Positions 1-5,961 of a stretch of DNA of 41,205 nt are shown here, in pieces. A model generated the notes under the pieces. It ran no database searches. It worked only from the letters and a program-made list of their open reading frames with translations, and was not told the DNA's origin. The stretch spans positions 1-41,205 of the forward strand of contig DVJW01000065.1 of NCBI GenBank assembly GCA_018716505.1, given 5' to 3'. A program made the position numbers and the translations under genes. This DNA is from Candidatus Faecaligallichristensenella faecipullorum (GTDB lineage: Bacteria; Bacillota; Clostridia; Christensenellales; Aristaeellaceae). How positions within the stretch are numbered: the stretch's first letter is position 1; every line of letters starts with the position of its first letter.

Positions 1-1198
1 CCACGCAGATCTTCAGGCCCTGCATGGACAGGTTGGTCTTCAGAGCCTCATTGATCTGCTCCAGCGGGAACTTGTGAGTAATCAACTCTTCCAGCGGCAG
101 GCCAATGGCCTTGGCGCGCTTGAGGAAGTCAAAGGTGGTGGCATAATCCCTCAAAGTGTACACCCAGGAGCCCACGGTGGTGATCTCCTTGGAGCAGATA
201 TCAAAGTGGGGATTGATGGTGGCGTCACCGCCGTTGATGAAGAAGCCCAGCTCGCAAAGTCCGCCGCCGTTGCGGATGAACTTATAGATGTTGGAATGGG
301 CCACCGGAGACCCGGTGCACTGGAAGGCAAAGTCCGCCAGATGGCCGCCGAAGGCCTCCTGAACCGCGCCGGCAAGGGCCTCGATGCCCTTGTACTCCTT
401 GAAGTTTACGGTCGCGCCCGCGCCCATGCGCCTGGAGAAGTCCAACCGCTTCTGCTCGCCGTCCACGGCCACGATGTTCTCAATGCCCATGGTGCGCAGC
501 ACCGCGATGCAGATCAGGCCGATGGGGCCGCAGCCCTGCACCACAACCCGGCTGTTGAAGCGCAGGATGCCGGTGGTCTTGGCGCGCTCCACCGCGTGTA
601 CCAATACCGCGCAGGGCTCAATCAGCATGCGCTGATCCAGGTTCAAATCGCTGACGTTAAAGATGGTGGAACCGCCGCGCACCAGGATATAATCGGCGAA
701 CCATCCGTTGAAATGGATGTCATCATCCGGCAGCAGGCCGTACACATCCGCGCCGCCCACGTTCTGCTTGTTGAGGTCGAACATGGTGATGTCGGGATTG
801 TCCTTGAAGATCATGCAGGTGACCACCTTGTCGCCCATGTGCAGATCCTTGCCCGCGCTGTCCTTTTTCACGTTCTTGCCCATCTTGACGATCTCGCCGC
901 TGCCCTCGTGGCCCAAGACCACCGGGATCAGGTTAAAGGGATCGCGCTTATACTCATGGGCATCGGTGCCGCAGACGCCGCAGCCCTCAACCTTGACCAG
1001 GATATCGTCGTCGCCCACCTCGGGGATCGGATACTCCTGAAGTTCAAACTTTTCTTTTTCCGTCATCATGGCCACCCGGGCGGTCTTGGGAATGGCCTTC
1101 CCGGCGGCCGGGGCAGCAGGCGCGGCGGCCTGGGTTCCGGCCATGCCCGCCAATACCTGCTTGACGATTTCTTCAATATTGATATTCTTGGTATCCAT
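1..1198 (-). CDS. Zinc-type alcohol dehydrogenase with N-terminal encapsulation peptide (3' end cut by window edge)
   Basis: Medium-chain (MDR) alcohol dehydrogenase. Its likely role is NAD(H)-linked interconversion of an aldehyde and an alcohol inside the microcompartment: propionaldehyde to 1-propanol with NAD+ recycling, or lactaldehyde to 1,2-propanediol. The visible ~399 residues include a GVCGTDAHE catalytic-zinc motif, a GHEGSGEIV motif and the Rossmann signature GCGPIG. An Asp at the end of the second strand (VAVDG) favours NAD over NADP. The first ~19 residues (IEEIVKQVLAGM core) form an amphipathic helix followed by an Ala/Pro linker, which is the layout of BMC encapsulation peptides. 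The usual four-Cys structural zinc lobe is not apparent. ATG at 1198 follows a TAGGAGG site and lies 12 bases after the pduP stop. The C-terminus is outside the window. The fold call is firm; the exact substrate is inferred from context. Confidence 0.88.
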   Translation of the reverse strand, partial: MDTKNINIEEIVKQVLAGMAGTQAAAPAAPAAGKAIPKTARVAMMTEKEKFELQEYPIPEVGDDDILVKVEGCGVCGTDAHEYKRDPFNLIPVVLGHEGSGEIVKMGKNVKKDSAGKDLHMGDKVVTCMIFKDNPDITMFDLNKQNVGGADVYGLLPDDDIHFNGWFADYILVRGGSTIFNVSDLNLDQRMLIEPCAVLVHAVERAKTTGILRFNSRVVVQGCGPIGLICIAVLRTMGIENIVAVDGEQKRLDFSRRMGAGATVNFKEYKGIEALAGAVQEAFGGHLADFAFQCTGSPVAHSNIYKFIRNGGGLCELGFFINGGDATINPHFDICSKEITTVGSWVYTLRDYATTFDFLKRAKAIGLPLEELITHKFPLEQINEALKTNLSMQGLKICV

Positions 1199-1210
1199 CT
1201 GGCTTTCCTC

Positions 1211-2599
1211 CTAACGAATGCACAGGCTGTCGGCCATGACGCAGCGGCGGCGTTTGGTAAAGGTGCTGGCCGAGGTCAGCCCCTCGCCGGTCCGGCTGGC
1301 GATGGTAAAGGTGCAGAATCCCTCGCCGCCAAAGCCCAGCGCCGCGTAGGACGGCGCGTTCTTGACGAAAATCGCGGTATCCATGGCCTGGCCATAGCGG
1401 GTGAGGTTCTCCACGTTCTTGGAATGCATGTGGGCCGAGTGACGGTTGCCATGCTCCAGCCATACGCATTTTTCAATGCCGTCGTCGATGTCCTTGCAGC
1501 GGACAATGCCCAGAATCGGCATCATCAGCTCCTCGGAAATCAGCTTGTGCTCTTTGGGTCCCTCAAAGATGATGCAGCGGGTGTTCTCCGGAGCGGTGAC
1601 GCCGATCATCTTGAGCAAGGTCTTGGCGTCGCGGCCCACGCACTTGCGGTTGAGCGTGCCCTTTTCGGTAAACACCGTCTGAACCAGCTTGTCCTGCTCC
1701 TCCTTGGAGGCCATGTAGCATCCGTTCTCCACCAAATAGAAGATCAACTCGTCGGTGATGCTGTCAAAGGACACGATCTCCTTCTCGGCGATGCAGGGCA
1801 GGTTGTTGTCAAAGGTACATCCGTTCACGATATCGGCCGCGGCCTTTTTGATATCCGCGGTATCGTCCACCAATACCGGGGGATTGCCCGCGCCCGCGCC
1901 GATGCCCCGCTTGCCCGAGGACAAAACCGTGGTCACCACGCCCGGGCCACCGGTGGCCACAATCAGCGGGATATCCGGATGTTTGAGCATGATCTTGCTG
2001 GTGTCCATGGTGGGCTTTCTCACCGTGGCCGCCACCACTTTCGGGCCGCCCGCCATCTGGGAGGCCTTGTTCACCAGGCCCACCGCGTAGCTGGAAACCT
2101 TGATGGCCGCGGGATGAGGGTTGAACACCACGGTATTGCCGCCCGCGATCATACCGATGGAGTTGCAAAGGATGGTTTCCGAGGGATTGGTGGACGGGGT
2201 AATGGCGCCGATCACCCCAAAGGGCCCCATCTCAATAAGGGTCAGTCCCCGGTCCCCGGACCAGGCCTCGGTCTTGATATCCTCGGTGCCCGGGGTCTTC
2301 TGGGCCAAAAGCTGATGCTTCAAAATCTTGTCGCCCACATTGCCCATGCCGGTCTCTTCCACGCCCATGCGGGCCAAAGTCTCGGCATTCTCCATGGTGA
2401 GCTTTCGAATATTGGAAATAATCTTTTCACGGAAGTCCATGGGCATGCGCTGCAATACCTTCTGGGACTCCTTGGCCGCCGCGATGGCGTCGTTCATATC
2501 GTCAAAAATCCCGTCGGCCTGCTCGGTCTGGGCGCCGCCCTCCAACTTTGCGATAACGGCCTTGACGATGGAATTCAGTTCCGCTTCGTTAATCTGCAC
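1211..2599 (-). CDS. pduP: CoA-acylating propionaldehyde dehydrogenase, BMC cargo
   Basis: Oxidises propionaldehyde plus CoA and NAD+ to propionyl-CoA and NADH inside the shell (PduP/EutE family). The 462 residues match the usual length. Residues 1-20 (MQINEAELNSIVKAVIAKLE) form the typical N-terminal encapsulation helix, followed by a linker. Catalytic Cys is at ~269 in NNLPCIAEKE; TPSTNPSET at ~135-143 belongs to the cofactor-binding region, with GIGAGAGNPP at ~232-241. The start is a GTG preceded by a very strong GGAGGAGGAGA site. It lies inside the end of the upstream GlcG-like gene (25-base overlap), suggesting translational coupling. PduP, EutE and related enzymes share this fold; the propanediol assignment comes from the linked dehydratase and aldolase. 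Confidence 0.93.
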   Translation of the reverse strand: MQINEAELNSIVKAVIAKLEGGAQTEQADGIFDDMNDAIAAAKESQKVLQRMPMDFREKIISNIRKLTMENAETLARMGVEETGMGNVGDKILKHQLLAQKTPGTEDIKTEAWSGDRGLTLIEMGPFGVIGAITPSTNPSETILCNSIGMIAGGNTVVFNPHPAAIKVSSYAVGLVNKASQMAGGPKVVAATVRKPTMDTSKIMLKHPDIPLIVATGGPGVVTTVLSSGKRGIGAGAGNPPVLVDDTADIKKAAADIVNGCTFDNNLPCIAEKEIVSFDSITDELIFYLVENGCYMASKEEQDKLVQTVFTEKGTLNRKCVGRDAKTLLKMIGVTAPENTRCIIFEGPKEHKLISEELMMPILGIVRCKDIDDGIEKCVWLEHGNRHSAHMHSKNVENLTRYGQAMDTAIFVKNAPSYAALGFGGEGFCTFTIASRTGEGLTSASTFTKRRRCVMADSLCIR

Positions 2600-3078
2600 G
2601 AGATCTCCTCCTCCAGGATCGATGCGCCGTATTCGGCGAGGGCGCTGTCCTGCGCCTCGGTTCCGCCGCTCACACCCAGACCGCCGATCAACCGGCCCGA
2701 CTTCATCAGGGGAACGCCGCCCCCGAATACCACGATCTTTCCACCGTTTGTGTGCTGAATGCCATACAGCTGCCCGCCCGGCTGGGCCATGGGCTTGAGG
2801 GACAAAGTGGACATCCTGAGCGCGCAGGCGGTGTATGCCTTGTTCAGCGCAATGTCAAAGCTGGCGAGAAAGGCGCCGTCCATGCGCTCTATGGCCACCG
2901 GGTTGCCCCCTTCGTCGGCCACCGCCACCACCACGCTGAGCCCCGTTTCCCGGGCCCTGTCCTGCACCTTTTGAATCAGCGAACGGGCCAATGGAAGATC
3001 CATCTTGGCGCCTTCCAATTCCTCAAGCACCCTTTTTACCGCCGAGACAACCTGTCCTATCCATTCCTCGCTTGGCAC
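2575..3078 (-). CDS. GlcG/HbpS-family (PduO C-terminal-like) protein with N-terminal encapsulation-like helix
   Basis: A 167-residue protein whose residues ~28-160 match the GlcG/HbpS (DUF336) family, which is also the C-terminal domain of PduO. Visible signatures are VVAVADEGGNPVAIERMDGA, a LNKAYTA segment and the C-terminal GRLIGGLGVSGG. Relatives bind heme or cobalamin-like ligands, but the role of the stand-alone form in microcompartments is not settled. There is no adenosyltransferase domain, which fits a locus with a B12-independent dehydratase. The first ~22 residues (EEWIGQVVSAVKRVLEEL core) form an amphipathic helix resembling those of the neighbouring enzymes, so it is probably cargo. 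The GTG start at 3078 has an AGAGGTG site ~7 bases upstream. It follows the aldolase by 19 bases and overlaps pduP. Confidence 0.82.
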   Translation of the reverse strand: MPSEEWIGQVVSAVKRVLEELEGAKMDLPLARSLIQKVQDRARETGLSVVVAVADEGGNPVAIERMDGAFLASFDIALNKAYTACALRMSTLSLKPMAQPGGQLYGIQHTNGGKIVVFGGGVPLMKSGRLIGGLGVSGGTEAQDSALAEYGASILEEEISCRLTKRN

Positions 3079-3097
3079 TCAAAGCACCTCTTTCCGC

Positions 3098-3907
3098 TTA
3101 GTGCTTGCCCATCTGCTCCATGACGCGCCGGGTGATCTCGGCCACCAGGTCGTTGTCCGCCTTGGCGGTGGAGCAATTGCCGCCGCAGTTGTTGCCGCAG
3201 CTGTGGCAGGAGGGCAAGCCGGCCTTGTTGTTGGGGCACAGATCCGCCGGATGCTTGCCGGTCATGCCGAACTTGCGGCGGATCTCATACAGGCGCTGCA
3301 CCTGGCTGTCGCTGAGCTCCTTGGGGCCGCCCAACTGCTTGGACAGGTACAAAAGCTGAGCATAGAACTCCACCGACTCCATCTTGTGATAGGCCGACAG
3401 CAGCGAATCCGAATAGGCCAGCGCGCCGTGGTTCTCCAACAGCACCGCGTCGAAGTGCTGCAGGTACTTGCTCACCGCGTTGGGAATCTCCTCGGTGGAG
3501 GGGGTGCCGTACTCGGCGATGGGCACGCAGCCCAAAGCGATAACGGCCTCGGGCATGATGGGCTGGGTCAGCGGAATGCCCGCGATGGCGAAGGCGGTGG
3601 CGTACATGGGATGGGCATGCACCACGCTCTTCACGTCCGGACGCTCCTTATATACGCGCATATGCATCTTGATTTCAGAGGAGGGCTTGAAACCGGCGTA
3701 GGCCTGGATCACCTTGCCCTCGGCGTCCACCTTGCAGATGTACTCAGGGGTCATGAAGCCCTTGCTCACACCGGTGGGGGTGCACAGGAACTCGTTGTCG
3801 CTGATCTTCACCGAGATGTTGCCGTCATTGGAGGCCACCATGCCGCGGTTGTAGATGCGCTTGCCGATGTCGCAAATTTGCTTTTTGATCTCGTATTCCG
3901 ATACCAT
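3098..3907 (-). CDS. Class II aldolase (fuculose-1-phosphate/rhamnulose-1-phosphate type) with Cys-rich linker and C-terminal encapsulation peptide
   Basis: Zinc-dependent aldolase that should cleave L-fuculose-1-P or L-rhamnulose-1-P to DHAP and lactaldehyde, the precursor of 1,2-propanediol. Residues 1-~212 form the FucA/AraD fold: SNDGNIS with Asn ~29, PSSE with Glu ~78, zinc ligands HAH at ~98-100 and His ~160 in LLENHGA. The protein is 269 residues, about 50 longer than plain FucA. The extension has five cysteines at ~224, 234, 237, 241 and 245 in a Gly/Asn-rich linker, then an amphipathic helix (NDLVAEITRRVMEQMGKH) that looks like a C-terminal encapsulation peptide. It is first in the second transcription unit of the BMC locus, with its own promoter at 3967-3995. 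Sequence alone does not separate fuculose from rhamnulose specificity. Confidence 0.9.
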   Translation of the reverse strand: MVSEYEIKKQICDIGKRIYNRGMVASNDGNISVKISDNEFLCTPTGVSKGFMTPEYICKVDAEGKVIQAYAGFKPSSEIKMHMRVYKERPDVKSVVHAHPMYATAFAIAGIPLTQPIMPEAVIALGCVPIAEYGTPSTEEIPNAVSKYLQHFDAVLLENHGALAYSDSLLSAYHKMESVEFYAQLLYLSKQLGGPKELSDSQVQRLYEIRRKFGMTGKHPADLCPNNKAGLPSCHSCGNNCGGNCSTAKADNDLVAEITRRVMEQMGKH

Positions 3908-3920
3908 ATTCCCGTCTCCT

Positions 3921-3935
3921 TTATCAATATGATAA
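3921..3935. promoter_or_regulatory. Operator-like dyad upstream of the aldolase
   Basis: TTATCAATATGATAA has perfect 6-base arms around a 3-base centre, with a further TGATAA directly beside it. It lies between the -10 element and the aldolase ribosome-binding site, a position suited to a repressor or a catabolite-type regulator. No regulator gene sits next to it, so the binding protein is unknown. Confidence 0.4.
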
Positions 3936-3966
3936 TGATAACTGTGTGAATCCCTGTTACGCTACA

Positions 3967-3995
3967 ATTCTATCATAATCCAACGTATGCGTCAA
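3967..3995 (-). promoter_or_regulatory. Sigma-A promoter for aldolase-glcG-pduP-adh
   Basis: On the minus strand, TTGACG (3990-3995) is separated by exactly 17 bases from TAGAAT (3967-3972), with the start codon at 3907. This gives the aldolase half of the BMC locus its own promoter, independent of the one before the dehydratase gene. Confidence 0.75.
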
Positions 3996-4030
3996 CAGAA
4001 TTTCATGGTTTTACTTGGATTTCTGTCCGT

Positions 4031-4540
4031 TTATCCGGGAATTTTGTGTTGTTTTTCTGTTGTTTGCGTTTGATCCGGCGTTTCGTCCGCCTTTTCCCAG
4101 GGCATGACGTCGCCCGGTTCGCGCAAATGTTCCATCAATCGCCAAATTCCCTCCCCATTTACCGAGCTCACCCGGTAAACGGTCTTGCATCCGGCCAGCC
4201 GAAGCCAATTTTCCGCCCGGTCCGGGTTGGCCCCGGGCTCGTCGATCTTGGTGACGATGCCGATGACCTCCCGGTTGCACATGTTGGTAATGCAGGGCGG
4301 ATAGAGCGAATAGGGCTCGGTGGCGCTGAGCAAGAGTCCCACCACCTGGGCATCGTAGGTATACAGCGCCAGCGCCCTGCCCAAAAACTTGTTTTCCGCG
4401 TATTCCCCCGGGGTGTCGATGATCACATCAAAGTTGTTGATGTACTGGGTCTTGTGATAGGTGATCTTCTCGCCTCGAAGCGCCTGGGTCAGGCTGGTCT
4501 TGCCGCATTCGCTGCGGCCCATGAGGATAATCTTTTTCAC
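4031..4540 (-). CDS. eutP: EutP/PduV-family small GTPase-like BMC accessory protein
   Basis: 169-residue P-loop protein of the EutP/PduV family, found in ethanolamine, propanediol and glycyl-radical microcompartment loci. P-loop GRSECGKTS lies at residues 8-16, the G3-like DTPGE at ~42-46 and the G4-like TKID near 117. PduV is reported to associate with the outside of the shell and to affect microcompartment distribution; other EutP proteins have been linked to acetate kinase activity, so the role here is uncertain. The start is a GTG with a GAGGTG site about 10 bases upstream. A ~216-base tract of stacked hairpins separates it from the upstream shell gene. The last ~20 residues are a polar Gln/Thr-rich tail with no recognisable domain. 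Confidence 0.87.
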   Translation of the reverse strand: MKKIILMGRSECGKTSLTQALRGEKITYHKTQYINNFDVIIDTPGEYAENKFLGRALALYTYDAQVVGLLLSATEPYSLYPPCITNMCNREVIGIVTKIDEPGANPDRAENWLRLAGCKTVYRVSSVNGEGIWRLMEHLREPGDVMPWEKADETPDQTQTTEKQHKIPG

Positions 4541-4593
4541 CGCGCCCCACCTCAGACTGACAAATTAAATCCATCAGAACGGCCTGTCCAATC

Positions 4594-4749
4594 GGAGCTG
4601 ACGGCATGTACGTCAGCTCCGCCATTTTTCGAAAAGAATCGTTTACGATTCTGAAGAAAAATGAATTCCCGCTCCGGCCGCCGCTCGAAAATTCCAGCGA
4701 ATTTTAGGCGGCCGGCCCTTACTCATCAAAAAACGGAGTTTTTTGATGA
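4594..4749. repeat. Tract of consecutive perfect hairpins inside the BMC operon
   Basis: Four dyads follow one another with little spacer. Arms 4594-4602/4612-4620 are GGAGCTGAC/GTCAGCTCC. Arms 4623-4630/4656-4663 (CATTTTTC/GAAAAATG) enclose AGAATCG/CGATTCT. Arms 4674-4682/4707-4715 are CCGGCCGCC/GGCGGCCGG, with AAAATT/AATTTT inside. Arms 4723-4734/4738-4749 are 12-base TCATCAAAAAAC/GTTTTTTGATGA. The tract fills the gap between the shell gene stop and the eutP start and has no plausible ORF. It shares CGGCATGTACG (4602-4612) with the tract at 40972-41205. It may act as an RNA-stability or processing element, or be a non-autonomous repeat. Confidence 0.75.
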
Positions 4750-4756
4750 CTGAAAC

Positions 4757-5131
4757 CTACGTTCTGGTGATCTCGCACACCGTGAAGCCCAAGGTATCCC
4801 GGGCGTAATCCACCAGCGCCCTGAGCGCGGTCTCCACCTCGGAAACCGTTCCGGTCACAATCAGGGTTCCGCTGAACCGATCCACAAAGCCCAGCTCAAC
4901 CCCGCTGGTCTTGATGGCGATATCCCCCGCGATGATGGCGGTTTCGGCCGGGCTCATGGTTACGATGCCGATGGCGGATTTGGAATAATCCACCGCCGGG
5001 TCCAGGCCCAGCTTGCGGTATAAAATCTGATCCGGATTGGCGATTACATGGGCGATGGTAATCTGTTTTCCGGGCACCAGCTCCTGCACAATGCGCATCT
5101 TGCCGGTGTTATCCAATTGATTCAAATCCAT
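4757..5131 (-). CDS. eutS: EutS/PduU-type microcompartment shell protein
   Basis: 124-residue shell protein of the circularly permuted BMC-domain class (EutS/PduU), which forms hexameric shell tiles. Diagnostic segments are VPGKQITIAHVIANP near residues 19-33, then SPAETAIIAGDIAIK and VELGFVDRFSGTLIVTG. ATG at 5131 is chosen because a GGGAGGGGAG site lies just upstream; a longer reading would run into the end of the activase gene. It is the only shell gene in the window, so the canonical hexamer and vertex pentamer genes must be elsewhere, most likely past the left edge. It starts 20 bases after the activase stop, in the same operon. Confidence 0.93.
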   Translation of the reverse strand: MDLNQLDNTGKMRIVQELVPGKQITIAHVIANPDQILYRKLGLDPAVDYSKSAIGIVTMSPAETAIIAGDIAIKTSGVELGFVDRFSGTLIVTGTVSEVETALRALVDYARDTLGFTVCEITRT

Positions 5132-5151
5132 AATCGTCGCTCCCCTCCCGA

Positions 5152-5943
5152 TCAGCCGCCGATCTGACAATAGATGCCGGTGGACAGCGCCGCCTGCTTA
5201 AGCCGCTCCATCTTCTCGGGCTCGGGCGGCTCCACCCCCATCAAGGTGTACTCCCTGCCCAGTCCCGCGTATTTATCCTGGCCCAGCCGGTGATAGGGCA
5301 AAAGATGCAGCTCGCTCACTCCGGGCAAGGTCAGCGCAAAGCGCGCGATGTTCAAAATCTCGGCCGGGGTATCGTTGAAGCCCGGAATGACCGGGGTGCG
5401 GATGATCAGATGGCCGCAGTTTTCGGCGATCAACTTCGCGTTGGCCTTAATCAGCTCGTTGGGCTGGCCGGTGAACGCCTTGTGGGTGGCGCTGTCGGTG
5501 TGCTTGATGTCCATCAGGTACAGATCCAGATAGGGCAAGAGCTTTTGAATGTTTTCAAAGGGCGCGAATCCGGTGGACTCGATGGCGGTGTTGAGCCCGT
5601 TTTCCTTGGCCGCGCGCAGCAGGGCGGCGGCGAAATCGGGCTGAAGCAGCGACTCGCCCCCCGAAAGGGTGAGCCCCCCGCCCGAGCGGCGGTAGTAGGG
5701 CACATCCTTGAGCACCTCTTCCATGACCTCGTCCACGGTCACGTCCCGGCCCACCACCTTGGTCTTGCCGTTCATGACCATGTTCTGTATCCTGAACTCC
5801 TGGGACTCGGGGTTACAGCACCAGCGGCACCTGAGCGCGCATCCCTTGAGGAACACAATGGTTCGAATGCCCGGGCCGTCGTGCACCGAAAAGCGCTGGA
5901 TATCAAAGATGCGCCCGGTGGTCTTCAAATATTCGTTGTCCAT
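5152..5943 (-). CDS. Glycyl radical enzyme activating enzyme (radical SAM)
   Basis: Uses S-adenosylmethionine and a [4Fe-4S] cluster to abstract hydrogen from the Gly of the adjacent dehydratase, making its glycyl radical. Visible features are FSVHDGPGIRT at ~18-28, the radical-SAM triad C35-x3-C39-x2-C42 (GCALRCRWC) followed by a further Cys43, and SGGES. At 263 residues it is close to PFL-activase length. The region after the radical-SAM motif, where many dehydratase and decarboxylase activases carry a two-cluster ferredoxin insert, is short and has no Cys clusters. ATG at 5943 has an AAAGGAG site and starts 18 bases after the dehydratase stop, supporting a dedicated activase. Confidence 0.93.
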   Translation of the reverse strand: MDNEYLKTTGRIFDIQRFSVHDGPGIRTIVFLKGCALRCRWCCNPESQEFRIQNMVMNGKTKVVGRDVTVDEVMEEVLKDVPYYRRSGGGLTLSGGESLLQPDFAAALLRAAKENGLNTAIESTGFAPFENIQKLLPYLDLYLMDIKHTDSATHKAFTGQPNELIKANAKLIAENCGHLIIRTPVIPGFNDTPAEILNIARFALTLPGVSELHLLPYHRLGQDKYAGLGREYTLMGVEPPEPEKMERLKQAALSTGIYCQIGG

Positions 5944-5961
5944 GACGCCGCTCCTTTGAAG

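Noticed and set aside
74-2758. 894-codon open frame on the plus strand
   Set aside because: It runs antisense to adh, pduP and the GlcG-like gene, has His/Gly/Ala-rich composition typical of shadows in GC-rich DNA, no family motif and no ribosome-binding site.
4594-4749. CRISPR-like array or attenuator
   Set aside because: The stems differ in sequence, with no constant repeat or spacer; the poly-T following the last stem is inside its own arm, so it is not a simple terminator on the minus strand.
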